From the NCBI GenBank assembly GCA_019677205.1, contig JAAMXY010000383.1, positions 1 to 64,000 on the forward strand: a DNA stretch of 64,000 nucleotides, given 5' to 3'. Positions 11,801 to 21,230 of the stretch are shown in pieces (the stretch's first letter is position 1; each line of letters starts with the position of its first letter). Below the pieces are notes generated by a model. It searched no databases. It had not been told where the DNA came from and saw only the letters and a program-made list of their open reading frames with translations. The position numbers and the translations under genes are program-made. Origin of the DNA: Pinguiococcus pyrenoidosus (Eukaryota > Sar > Pinguiophyceae > Pinguiochrysidales > Pinguiochrysidaceae).

Positions 11801-13590
11801 TGTCCTACCTGCGACTTGGCATGGCACTGCTGCTCCAGAGCGTTGATCTTTCCTTCGAGGCTTGCCAGATCAGCGCGGAGCTCTTCGACCTCGGCCTCCT
11901 TTTCCATGAGGACGCTCTCCTTCACAACGAGTTCCCGGGCTTGGGCGCGCAGCTCATGCACTTCCCGCATCGCGGCGGACTTCTCATCTGCCGCCTCTTT
12001 CAGCTCCTAACGACCAAGCCGCAAATCCATCAGTTGTTGCACTTCCGAGACTTGCAACTTCAGCAAGCCCCTTGAGTACCTCTGCACGCGCGTTGCATTC
12101 GTGCTCTAGAGTCTCAATGCGGTCGTTCGCCGTTTTGTCGACGCTTGCCAGCTCTGCCCGGAGTTGCATGATCTCCGCCTCCTTCTCCGCGACAAGCGTC
12201 TCCTTCAGGACAAGATCTCGGGACTGAGCTCGCAGCTGGTGCAGCTCCTCCAGCAGGACGGATCTCTCGTCCGAAGCCTCTTTGAGTTCCTGTCGAGCAT
12301 GGCGTGAGCAGCGGCGCTTGGAAGATCCTCGCACGGTGAACGGACCTTGGCGCGGACGCGGCATTCCTCCTCCAGAGCTTCAAGTCGTGCTTTCGCCGCC
12401 TTCTCTTGCTTGTCCATCTCGATCTGCAGCTCTTCTATCTCGGCCCCCTTGCTGATCGCTATCGCCTCCTGCGCGAGCAGATCCTGCGCTTTGAGGCGGA
12501 GTCCTGCCAATTCCTCGTCACGCCCGCGCTTCTCCTCTTCCGCGTCCTTGAGTTCCTGCAGTGGGTAGGAAGCTGAGCTCCGTACGGAGCGACCATAAAG
12601 TCGGTTTCCGGTGCCTTCCGGCCAGTACCTGAGCCTGGGCGCTGCATGTCTTTTCCAGCTCCTCAATGCGCGCGGCGGTGACCTTCTCTTGCTGCTCCGT
12701 CTGAGCCCGCAATTCGCGGATCTCGGCCTCTTTGGTAGCAACGGCCTTCTCTTGCACGACCAGTTCCTCAGCTCGCGTGCGGAGCTCGGCCAGTTCGTTC
12801 AAGATGGACGACTTTTCGTCCGCCGCTTCCCGCAGCTCCTGTTGTCAACCCAAGCTAAGCCCCCGAAGCACCCTGCTGGTGCGCCAGCGGTCGGGGCGTA
12901 CTCACCTTGGCATGCGTGCTGCGCGCCGCTTCCAAGACTTGGATCTGATCGCTGACTTCGCTCTGGTGCTTCTTCACTTGCGCGCGTAGCTCGGCGATTT
13001 CCGCCTCCTTTTCAGCGAGCAGCTTCTCCTTCGGACGGGGCGTCTGGTTCTTCCCGCTCCCCGGCGTGGTCTGCAGGATGAGCTTGGTCGCGCTGCGCTC
13101 CAAGGAGATTTGGGACTCGACCTGCTCCAGGATCTTCATCTGCAGGAAACCGCACAGCGGGGTCTGTTGGTCTTTGGCATCACTGGTGCTTTCACGCATG
13201 TCCGAGCCGAACCTTGCTGGAGATTTCGTCGGTGTCGCCCTTTCCACCTGCCTTTGGCGTCACGCCTCCAATCCAAGCCACTGCTGGTCCTTCATCGCCA
13301 TCTGCCTTGTCGCGCTTCGTCTTCCAGGGCTTTGGCGGCAGCGGCTGCGAGATCAAAGCTGTGCGAGGCACCTCGGACATGAGCGCTTTGGCCGCCCGAG
13401 CGCCTCGACCCCGGTGCTTCGGCGGGCTGAACTCCATGGAGAAAATCTTCTCCGTGGGAGGTGGTGGCTCCGCGACGCGAACCGCGCCGGATCGCGCTCC
13501 CTGGCGCCGCGGTTTGGACTGCGTCCGGGGTGGCGGCGAAAAGACCCGGTTGTCGGATGGCGCCGTGTTCTCCGCATCCGAGGTGCTCAT
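8890..13590 (-). CDS. Kinesin-14 (C-terminal motor) with tandem-exon coiled-coil stalk
   Basis: Minus-end-directed type kinesin. Twelve exons: 13213-13590, 12906-13163, 12629-12838, 12346-12555, 12080-12289, 11809-12006, 11527-11736, 11238-11447, 10959-11168, 10691-10891, 10446-10625, 8890-10398 (1327 aa, every exon in phase 0). The N-terminal 126 aa are basic and proline-rich. Nine consecutive exons each encode one copy of a coiled-coil repeat. The last exon carries the neck (VLQLKGNIRVFVRARPL) and the motor: P-loop FAFGQTGSGKTHTML, switch I SNADSSRSH, switch II LVDLAGSERL. The motor follows the stalk and the neck reads KGNIRVF, both diagnostic of kinesin-14 (Ncd/KAR3/HSET group), which cross-links and slides microtubules in spindles. 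The start ATG (13588-13590) is preferred over an upstream TTG. No tail domain beyond the basic N-terminus is recognisable. Confidence 0.92.
10446..12838 (-). repeat. Array of nine homologous coiled-coil exons
   Basis: Exons of 210, 210, 210, 198, 210, 210, 210, 201 and 180 nt, separated by 56-79-nt introns, each encode the pattern ELK-A-DEK--LL-EL--LRA-A-DLV-QE, then EKEAEI-ELR-EL, A--RI-ALE--C-A-A. All are phase 0. 210 nt is 70 residues, exactly ten heptads. The three shorter copies would introduce stutters or stammers. Confidence 0.88.
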
Positions 13591-14286
13591 CTTGGGCGCC
13601 TTCCCTGGCTCCAGGAAGGATAAGGAAAGCGAGGCTTCCGCTTGCAGCTTTGAGAAGAGGGAAGCAGAGGGAAGATGCAGATCGACCAAAGCGGCGCGGA
13701 GAGAGAGGTGCGTTCAAACGAGTTTGCGAGCTCGAGCCCAACGATCATTTCACCAAATTCTATTGTGAAAAGGTTTACAGTATTTTCCCGATGCACAAGT
13801 GCTGTAAGCTTCTTGCAACTTTTAATATTGACGTTGGATGAATGAGGTTTGAAGAGAAAGCGCACGAGGAGCGCTGATTCGAGCATGTCTGAAAGAATGA
13901 GAATTTTGGAGTTTTCAAAACGCCCGCGGAGGGGCAAACCAGAAACCAATGAAACGGAAGGAACCGCTCTTCAGCTCCTGAAGAAGATGGAGCAATTGGG
14001 ATGTGCTCATTGGTCGCATACTTCTGCTGCGCACGCGTCCCACCAATCCATCGCAGGGCCATTCTGTCGGCTGGTCCCCCACCGTATCGCAATAGTTGAG
14101 GAGTTGCAGTGTGACCCGGCAGGTGCCCCTGGTACTCCATGAAAGGTACTTTTCCGCAAGTCCCGCGCAAAGCGAAAGGTGGGGGCCGCCCAGCCTGCGG
14201 CGCCAATCGTGGTAGAAGTTCCAGAACATCGCTGCGCACGCGTGCGATTTCGCTGTTTCCCGTGCGCAACCTTGGGCGTCTTCGGC
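13591..14286. promoter_or_regulatory. Divergent promoter kinesin-14 / acidic membrane protein
   Basis: This 696-bp interval contains TCCCGCGCAAAG (14161-14172), an E2F-like element. Small open frames here (for example 13849-14142 plus) show no recognisable motif, so I see no further gene. Confidence 0.4.
14161..14172. promoter_or_regulatory. E2F-like site
   Basis: TCCCGCGCAAAG, in the kinesin-14 / acidic membrane protein promoter. Confidence 0.35.
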
Positions 14287-16437
14287 ATGAGGGTCCTCGC
14301 AATTGCCTTCCTCGGCCTGGCCATGGCGCAGGAGGAAACTCCGGCGATGCTGCTTCAACGCCTCGCGGATTCGACAGCGGTGCGTTCAGTCCGAAGTGCT
14401 TCCCCAAGGGAATAGCGCCGACTGCTTCGCCGCCTCCACCTGGCCTGGCTCGGTGTGTCTGTGTGTGTGTGTGTGTGGCAAAAGGCGGGAGGTGTAGAGG
14501 CTCGTGCGCAGACGAAAGTTTGAGAGGAGCTTTGCTCGAAGCGACGGAAAACGAGCGTGGCGCACCGAAACTCACCCAGCACACTTCGTTCGCACAGGCT
14601 GTGGAGGCGCTCTGCGTGGCGGATTTCCAAAGACTGTGCACCAGCGGTCAAGCAGAGGATGGGTAAGTCCGAGGCGCGGGGCATCATCCCATCATGGCGG
14701 CTCAGCTTCAGCGGCAAATGAGGGGCTCACAAGTCCGAACGACACCTGTGCAGAATGCCGCCGCCAGACGTGCACCGCCGCGCCCGCGGCCTTGGCCACA
14801 TGGACCACAAGCTCCGCCACATGAAGCACCGCGCGCGCGGGATGAAAGGGGAGATGCTTCGTCGTCTCCAGGAAGAGCAAGTCGCACCCGGCGTGCCCGC
14901 GGACGAAACCGGTGCAGAAGATGGCGTCTCGGCGTCAGCGACTCCAGAATACGTAGTCTCTTACAATGAAGATGAGGATGGCGCGGAAAACACCATCACT
15001 GCTGTGCCCGACGAAGACTGGGTCGAGGAGGAGGAGGAGGAGGACGAGGACGAGGACGAGGAGTGGGATGCACAGGAGGATGCAGAGGTCGGGACGGGCA
15101 GCTTCGACAACTACGACCGCTACGAAAGCTACGAGGAGCTCGATGAGCCCGTCGAGGATCCGTTCTTCGCCGGTGATGTTGCCGGATGGGGCCCTGAGGA
15201 GGGGTATCCTGACTACACGCAAGACGCGGATGCGTCGACGGAGCCTCGATCCTTCTCTCTCGTGCTCCTCGTCCGCCACTTCCTTCCGTGGAGGATCATC
15301 TCCGCGCCCGAGCCGTGCGACATGGGCCAAGCGCCTGATGAGTTTGGCTACAACGACATGGACGAGTTCATGGCCTACCCAAGCGACGCGGCAGATGAGC
15401 AAGACATCCTGGCCAATCCGCAGGATATGATGATCATGCGGGGCTCCGGGGCCTACCCGACGGAGCCAATGGATGAGCAGGATGCCATGCTCAACCCTCC
15501 CGAAATGCAGATCCCAGAGAACAACCTCATCGATAACGGGTGGGAGACCTACCCTCTGGAGGAGCCGGACGCCGACTACGTGTGGGAGACCTACCCTCCG
15601 GAGGTGCCGGACACCGACTACGACGAGGGCATGGCCAACATGGCGACGCTGATGCACGACGGTGAGGACTACCTTTGCCTCTACAAGCATGTCGAGGAGA
15701 TCGAGAGCCCAGAATGCCAGGCCGCTCTGGAGGACACCAAGCAGGACTACGAGGAGTGCGTCAGGCGAGGCCTGTTTTCGCCGCCCTTCCACTTCGGCGA
15801 CGACGGAGGCGCGGCGATCCTCGTGCTCATGGTGTGCATCATCGCGGCCTATTCCGTGATCGCGTGCTGCAGGTCGCGCGGCGACATCAACGCCATTCGC
15901 CATGCGCATCCCCAGAGGAAAGGAGCCGCGTATGCGGTTGCCACCCCGGCGGGTGCGGGCGAAGTTGCCGGGTCTTGGCTGCGGCGCTTCCTCCTGGTCA
16001 GCCTTGGTCTCTTCTGCTTCATGGCGACGCTGGCTCTCTTCTGCGTCGCCGGACACGCCTTCGGGCAGCACCACCACCACGAGTACTACGATGAAGACGA
16101 GCATGAGGAGGAGGACTACGAAGACGGAGACGAAGACGAGGATTATCATCATCACCACCACCGCCGCGCCCATGCGGTGTTCCTGGCGCTTTTCCTCTTC
16201 TGCGGAAGCATCTTGGGCGTCCTTGGTGCGCGCCTCCTGTTCTGGCCGCGGATGCAGACCACGAGCGCCAGCGGATCCGACCGGGAGTACCTGGGAACCT
16301 CGCATTACCGTCGCATTGAGGAGCAGTCCGTGGGCAGCGCGCAGTCCGTGGGCAGCGCGAAGTTGACGGACAAGGAGCAGCCTCTTCTATCGAGCAAGGC
16401 AGCTGCCGAGACGGCCCAGAGCGTCGATGAAGTGTAA
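14287..16437 (+). CDS. Secretory-pathway acidic protein with three TM helices and a His/Asp/Glu-rich loop
   Basis: Three exons, 14287-14379, 14598-14662 and 14754-16437, give 613 aa. The N-terminus is a signal peptide (MRVLAIAFLGLAMA). A His/Arg-rich patch (GHMDHKLRHMKHRARG) is followed by a very acidic region with a run of Asp/Glu and Tyr. Short repeats follow (WETYPLEEPDADY / WETYPPEVPDTDY; AYP-x4-DEQD). Three Cys sit before the first helix (YLCLYK, SPECQ, YEECV). TM1 is about ILVLMVCIIAAYSVIACC (15820-15870), TM2 about FLLVSLGLFCFMATLAL and TM3 about FLALFLFCGSILGVLGA. The TM2-TM3 loop is almost only His, Asp, Glu and Tyr (HHHHEYYDEDEHEEED, then DYHHHHHRR). The cytosolic tail has a VGSAQSVGSA duplication. 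I do not recognise the family. Divalent-metal binding is an inference from composition. Confidence 0.75.
14453..14478. repeat. (GT)n microsatellite in intron 1
   Basis: A dinucleotide GT run lies in the first intron of the acidic membrane protein gene. Confidence 0.8.
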
Positions 16438-16588
16438 GCGACGCTGGCCGATTCTCGGATCGTTGTGACCGGAGGTGTTTTGATAGGAAATACGAAGCTC
16501 AGGCATAGGAGTGCATCAGTCATTCAGGAAACGTTTCCTTCGGGGCTCTGGCGCCGCTTGTTTCACTGCATGTTCTATTGCGGGACCG

Positions 16589-17833
16589 TCACCATTTCGC
16601 GAGGATGTCATTCGCGCGGACGACCATGTACTCCGTCCCCTCGATGTTCACCTCTTCTCCGCCGTACTCCCGGAACTTGATCTTGTCATCGGGCTTCACG
16701 GGCATCGGAATGGTCTCACCCTCGCTGGACATCCGCCCCGGGCCGCACTGCAGGATGATGCCTTCGCACACCCGCGATTTGGAGGCCTGTCGGCGTGGCC
16801 AATCATCAGGTTTGCGAATCGCAAGAAGGGGTCGTCGATGGTCGTATGCCGCGAAACGCAAGACAAGCTTCGCGACCCAGAAACAAGCACAAAAGCAACG
16901 GCGTACCTCTGGAGACAGGACGATCCCAGAAGCCGTCTGCTTCTCCTCTTTGGTCATCTCGACCAAGACCTTGTCGCCAACAGGCTCTACTGTATCCTTT
17001 GGGGGGTGTCAAAGTGAGCCGGCCGGAAATGATACGGGATGTGGGCTGGGCCGGCAAGAAGAGATGCCAAAGGAGCGGAGGGAAATCATGCGTCAAGCGC
17101 CTCACCTTCTTGATGATGTCGCCGGTGTAGCGAAGCAAGACTTCGTCTTCACGAACGAGCACGTGATCCTCCTCATTGTACTTGATCTTCGTGCCCATGT
17201 ACTACATGCGCTCCACATTAGACACAAGCGATCGCGGGGCTGCACCACCGCTGCTTCTTTGCTCACCTCTCCGTACATCACGCGCTCGCCAGCCTTGACG
17301 GACACCGGCATAAGCTTGCCGGTTTCGGGATGATAGCGCCCAGGTCCGACCTGAAGCCAGAGAGGAGAATCATTGTTGGGCATCGACCGAGTTTCCACGC
17401 CTCTTTCGGGTTGAGCACGCAACGCACCGCCACCGCCAGGCCGTCGTTGGGACGCTTCTTGGCCGTCTCCGGCATGATGATTCCCCCCGCCGTCTGCGCC
17501 ATGGCATCTCGCAGCTTCACGAGGACAAAATTGGACACCTACACGCTCACAATCATCAAGAACAAAGTCCACCACCAAAGACCAATGCCACCACGAAGAG
17601 CCCCTACCGGCTGCAGGTCGCTAGTGATGGGCCGCCCGTCCAAGTTGGGAGGGACGTCGGTCTCCGCGGCGGAGACCGCGAGTCCTCGCGGAGGCGTTCG
17701 AGCGCTGCAGAGCGTCCAGTCCGTCTACGTGAGCACGAAGGTATCCATTTCAAGGGAAGCTGTGGCGCATGTACCTCGGGGCAAACGCCGCAACCGGCGT
17801 GAGAGCCATCGCGAGGCCGACTAGCAACTTCAT
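16589..17833 (-). CDS. CPN20: Plastid co-chaperonin Cpn20 (double GroES domain)
   Basis: Tandem GroES co-chaperonin that caps plastid Cpn60. Seven exons: 17775-17833, 17608-17704, 17428-17538, 17267-17350, 17106-17201, 16907-16996, 16589-16786 (244 aa, phases agree). The N-terminus is a signal peptide ending VAAFAP, the A|F motif of complex red plastids, followed by a Ser/Arg transit-like stretch. GroES domain 1 runs from NFVLVKLRDAMAQTAGGI through GPGRYHPETGKLMPV to DEVLLRYTGDIIKK. Domain 2 runs from VEPVGDKVLVEMTKEE through CGPGRMSSEG to YMVVRANDILAKW. Both mobile loops (TAGGIIMPE; TASGIVLSPE) are present, so both halves can dock on the chaperonin. The two-domain length is typical of plastid Cpn20 and twice that of mitochondrial Cpn10. 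Confidence 0.93.
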
Positions 17834-18388
17834 GTTCGGCCGACTGCACCGAGCTGGATCTGGGATGCGGGTGTGGAAGCGCCACCGAAGGTCCGAAGGA
17901 GCACCGGGGGCAGATGGCGCAGCGGAGAAGAGACGGGAGGCGGAGCGGAAGCGTGTGGCGCGCCAACTTCAAATGTACCCCCGCTTGGCGACAGATCCAA
18001 TCAGCTGACAGTACTGGAAACTTCGTTTCTACTTATTTTACAAATCCATGTTCGCAGACAACAACAATCAATTGAGACGTTTCACAGAACGTTCTGGAAA
18101 AACTAGGAAAATATTCAGAATTTGGTCTTTGTTTCATAGCAAAGTCAAAAGTTTACAATAATTTCTTCCCTCCACGGACCGCCTCAGCCGCGCTTCGATC
18201 GTTGCCGCAGTGCGAGCGAGTGCCCCGCGCCGCTGTCAAAGATCGCCTCCAGGTGTATCTTTGTCTTTTCTGTAGCCTCCTCTGCGGCGCTTGCTGAAGT
18301 CCACGGTCGGAGGGCCCTTCTCCTCTGGTCTCGTCTCTTCGGCGGGCGGAGCGCAGCAACGAGAAGGCGAGAGGCACGGAGCGCGATC
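17834..18388. promoter_or_regulatory. Divergent promoter Cpn20 / OST4
   Basis: This 555-bp interval contains TGGCGCGCCAAC (17956-17967), an E2F-like and palindromic site, and an AT-richer stretch (about 18020-18160). No other gene is supported. Confidence 0.4.
17956..17967. promoter_or_regulatory. E2F-like site
   Basis: TGGCGCGCCAAC, in the Cpn20 / OST4 promoter. It contains the GGCGCGCC palindrome. Confidence 0.35.
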
Positions 18389-18502
18389 ATGGAGGACATG
18401 GACGCGTCGCTGATGACGTTTGTGAACTATCTCAGCATGTCGATTTTCATAGCTATCGTGGTGTATCATTACGTCACGGCACAACCGGAGGACCGAAAAT
18501 GA
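18389..18502 (+). CDS. OST4: Oligosaccharyltransferase subunit OST4 (37 aa)
   Basis: A 37-codon frame opens MEDMDASLMTFVNYL, continues SMSIFIAIVVYHYVTAQ and ends PEDRK. It matches OST4, the tiny single-pass ER subunit that holds STT3 and the thioredoxin-like subunit together in the oligosaccharyltransferase, which carries out N-glycosylation. The human protein is also 37 aa, with the same layout: short acidic lumenal start, hydrophobic helix, then the YHYV motif and a polar charged tail. There is no intron. It is too short for most gene callers. A second Met at codon 4 could also start the protein. It is divergent from Cpn20. Confidence 0.85.
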   Translation: MEDMDASLMTFVNYLSMSIFIAIVVYHYVTAQPEDRK

Positions 18503-18906
18503 GCGTCGAATCGGGCAAAAACGTCGTTTGGGGTACCGGTGGTCGGGCGATTTGGTGAGCAAGCTGTCCGAGGGCTGCTGCCATGGCAATGAAAGCTGCA
18601 CTCGAGAGGCGGAGCAGGACTCCAGAGGGCAGAAGGGAAGTGTGGGGCTTTCATTCGTTTGATATCTGTCGACGCGGAGCCTTGTTAAAGATCACAAAGA
18701 TTCACGCATTGGGAGTATCCGGTTGCTTGGCGTCTGCATTGACATTGGCGTCTGCATTGACATTGGCGTCTGCATTGACATTCGCAAGAGGCATTTACCT
18801 TCGCAGAGGCATTCACAATCGCAGAGGCATTCACATGCACAGTCACAAGGAGCTGGATGATCAATCCTTCGGGAGCAAAGGCACTTGGCCCAAAGCTTTC
18901 CGACGC
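18503..18906. other. Convergent spacer OST4 / coiled-coil gene
   Basis: A 404-bp tail-to-tail spacer. It holds an 18-bp minisatellite (18727-18835) and nothing else that I recognise. Confidence 0.5.
18727..18835. repeat. 18-bp minisatellite, six units
   Basis: Three perfect copies of TTGGCGTCTGCATTGACA (18727-18780) are followed by three diverged units (TTCGCAGAGGCATTCACA type). It lies just downstream of the stop of the minus-strand coiled-coil gene. Confidence 0.9.
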
Positions 18907-20145
18907 CTAGGAGTCGGGGAAGATGCTCTCGGCGACGAAGGTATCTTGCACGTCTGGACGAGCCGAGTTCAGCACCAGGTTCTTCAGGTGGCGATCCAGC
19001 GCGCCGAGATTGTGCTCATAGGTCTGCCCCCTGCTGGAGAACCAGTCCACGAACTTGAGGCCCAGCTGAGCCATTCGGTCTGTTCTAGTGAGCTGCGTCG
19101 CGAGCTCCTCCACGTCGGCGCGGATGCGATCGACTTCTTTCACGGTACACCTGTCTCTAATCTCTCTCTGCAGCGAGGTCTGCAGCACGGCGACGCTCTG
19201 CCTCAGTCCGGCGATGCTCTCATCAAGTTCCACTCGGGAGGCCTTCTCCCCTTCAATTTTGTGGATTGCCACGCCCTGCAGGTGCATGGTCTCCATCGTC
19301 GTCTGCAGGCCATCCTTCAGGCGCAAAAGACCCGCCTTCGCCTTTGCGACATCCTCCGCTAGTGCATCATGCCGCGCCCTTGGAGTCAGCGTTCTGGAAT
19401 AAGCTTCCAGGGAGCGCACCTTGCGTCCAAGCTCCTCCACGCTGGCCAGATCTGCCTTCCGGCTGAGCATCTCCCTGGCTTCTGCGAACTTGTCGCGCAG
19501 CACTCCGTTCTCCTCCCGCAGCACGTCCGCGGATCTCGCGAGCTCCTGCAGAGATCCGCGCAACAGCTCCACCGTGGCATCCGTCCTATTCACAAACTTG
19601 TCAAAACTCCGAAGCCGCTCGGCAGCCGCGACGAGAAGCTCCGCCTCGGCTTTGCTCAGGCAGCGATCCACCCGCTGCTCCAGCCCATTCCAGCGCTGCG
19701 CCAAGGCTGCGCAAGACTGCTCCAGAGCAGCCGCGGTTGCCGAGGACGCGGCCCACTCCTTGAGCTCCCTGGCACTGCCTTCCAGCCGCTCTTCGACCTT
19801 GTGGAGCCGGGCCGAAACGTCCGCCTCTACAGCCCGTCGACTGACTTCCACGGCGATGGACTCCAGCGCCGCGCGGTTCGCGACCGTTGCGGCGCCCACC
19901 GGAAGCTCCTCGGCACCCTTGACCTCTACCTCCGACTGCAGTACCGACAGCTTGTCCGAAACCTCATCTTGCCGCCGCGAGAGCTCCTGGGCCACCTCTG
20001 CGAGCTGTCGCGCCGGCGCCGTGTCGCGCAGAGCGTCCTGTAGTGCGGAGATTTGCCCCTGCTGCGCCTTGACCGTCTCGAAAAGGATCTCAAAGAGCTC
20101 GTTCGCGTTGTCGCGGAGCAGAGGCACGCGGGGCGCAGATGCCAT
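18907..20145 (-). CDS. 412-aa coiled-coil protein, unknown function
   Basis: A single uninterrupted frame. Almost the whole protein is predicted amphipathic helix rich in Glu, Arg, Leu and Ala (for example LVLNSA, VEELATQLTRTDRMAQLG, ISALQDALRD). The C-terminal 60 residues are more conserved-looking (LGLKFVDWFSSRG, LGALDRHLKNLVL) and end VAESIFPDS. No catalytic motif is present. Such proteins are common in basal bodies and flagella, but that is only a possibility here. The ATG at 20143-20145 lies 20 bp from an E2F-like site in the shared promoter with the small plastid protein. Confidence 0.7.
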   Translation of the reverse strand: MASAPRVPLLRDNANELFEILFETVKAQQGQISALQDALRDTAPARQLAEVAQELSRRQDEVSDKLSVLQSEVEVKGAEELPVGAATVANRAALESIAVEVSRRAVEADVSARLHKVEERLEGSARELKEWAASSATAAALEQSCAALAQRWNGLEQRVDRCLSKAEAELLVAAAERLRSFDKFVNRTDATVELLRGSLQELARSADVLREENGVLRDKFAEAREMLSRKADLASVEELGRKVRSLEAYSRTLTPRARHDALAEDVAKAKAGLLRLKDGLQTTMETMHLQGVAIHKIEGEKASRVELDESIAGLRQSVAVLQTSLQREIRDRCTVKEVDRIRADVEELATQLTRTDRMAQLGLKFVDWFSSRGQTYEHNLGALDRHLKNLVLNSARPDVQDTFVAESIFPDS

Positions 20146-20562
20146 CTTCTCGCATTTCGAATTCGTTTGCGCGGGAGAATCGGGCCAAGTCGAGGGTCAA
20201 ACATGTAGATATTTTGAAAATGTTTTATAGGAATATTCTTGTTGGTATTATCATTTTACTATAAGATTATATCATACAAAAAAATATTTCAATTTAAATT
20301 TACCAGTAATCCAGTGGCATAAAACAGAGAAAAAGTAACTCTTTGATTTGAAATTCTCCTTGTCTTATCTTGTCTTTCGCTGACCAACACTTTCGATCCT
20401 GTGCAATTTCCTGCTTACGCAACTCGCCTCTGTCCGCGCGGGACGCTTGATATCCGCCCGGATCTCTCGCTAGATCCTAAGCGGGCGCCTTCACCTATGG
20501 CCCGGACGTATCTACCAGCTCAGCGGCTCGAGCGCATCTGCGCCACAACGCTTTAGTCCAGT
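20146..20562. promoter_or_regulatory. Divergent promoter with E2F-like site and AT-rich island
   Basis: TTTGCGCGGGAGAA lies at 20166-20179. From about 20205 to 20345 the sequence is strongly AT-rich, with A/T runs, in contrast to the GC-rich surroundings. It may be a nucleosome-depleted or matrix-attachment-like region. Confidence 0.45.
20166..20179. promoter_or_regulatory. E2F-like site
   Basis: TTTGCGCGGGAGAA, 20 bp upstream of the ATG of the coiled-coil gene. Confidence 0.45.
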
Positions 20563-20865
20563 ATGCTGCGCACTCTTTTGCTGCTGTCGCTCCTCGCGTC
20601 GTGCCTGGCCTTCCAGCGCGCCTTGGCCCCGAGTCGCGTGCTGAAGGTGTCGCGACTGCCCACGAAGACCTTCGCTTTCGGGCCTCCGGACGACGAGAGG
20701 CCGGTTTTGACGCGCGAGAACGAGGCCGAGGAGTACTTCCAGAGCGAGTCGGACCGGAAGTCGGACTCGGATAAGCTCGGCCTGGCCTTGGCTGGCCTGG
20801 CGGTGATTTCCTTGCCGTTTCTGCTTGGCATGGCGCTCTACATCAAGGCGGGAATGGAAGGATGA
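20563..20865 (+). CDS. Small plastid-targeted membrane protein (100 aa), unknown
   Basis: The N-terminus MLRTLLLLSLLASCLAFQ is a signal peptide with an A|F cleavage context. A basic transit-like stretch follows (RALAPSRVLKVSRLPTKTFA), which is the bipartite signature for complex red plastids. The mature part is short: an acidic stretch with PVLTRENEAEEYF, a charged linker and one hydrophobic helix (LALAGLAVISLPFLLGMALY) near the C-terminus. The size and layout suit a thylakoid or inner-envelope accessory protein. I do not recognise the family. No intron. Confidence 0.72.
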   Translation: MLRTLLLLSLLASCLAFQRALAPSRVLKVSRLPTKTFAFGPPDDERPVLTRENEAEEYFQSESDRKSDSDKLGLALAGLAVISLPFLLGMALYIKAGMEG

Positions 20866-21230
20866 GCGCTGCGGAGCGCGGGGGTTGGGGACAGCTTTTT
20901 GGCTTTTGGGATCTGCTGGTGGACACTATCTCTCCGGAGATGGAGGAAGACGCTGAGAGGAGCGTTCGAGCTGGCGGTGGAATTGCTTTGGTCTGCGAGT
21001 TCGTCGTCGGGAGGAGCTGAAATGGTGAACCCATTCTTCGCATCTGTCTCGGGCGACTTTGATCACACATGCAGTTCACAGGATCACCACCACATGCGCC
21101 ACCTCCATCTGGTAGGTGAGGGCCCGAGTCCCCGAGCACACCAAGTCACAAACAAGAAGGCGGGGAGATATCGGATTAGATTGGATTCGCTTCGTCGCTT
21201 CGTCGGAAGCTCTTGCCCTGGCGCCGGAGC
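20866..21230. other. Convergent spacer, 365 bp
   Basis: Tail-to-tail spacer between the small plastid protein and the 87-aa-repeat protein. I see no gene or clear repeat in it. Confidence 0.4.

Noticed and set aside
14935-16305. 456-codon minus-strand frame opposite the acidic membrane protein
   Set aside because: Mirror of the Asp/Glu/His-rich plus-strand coding sequence (Val/Leu/Arg runs). No independent motif, and the plus strand has a signal peptide, spliced exons and TM helices.
18184-18399. 71-codon minus-strand frame MSSMIALRASRLLVAAL with a mitochondrial-like start
   Set aside because: It overlaps the start of OST4 on the other strand and sits in the Cpn20/OST4 promoter. No family motif; kept out for lack of support.
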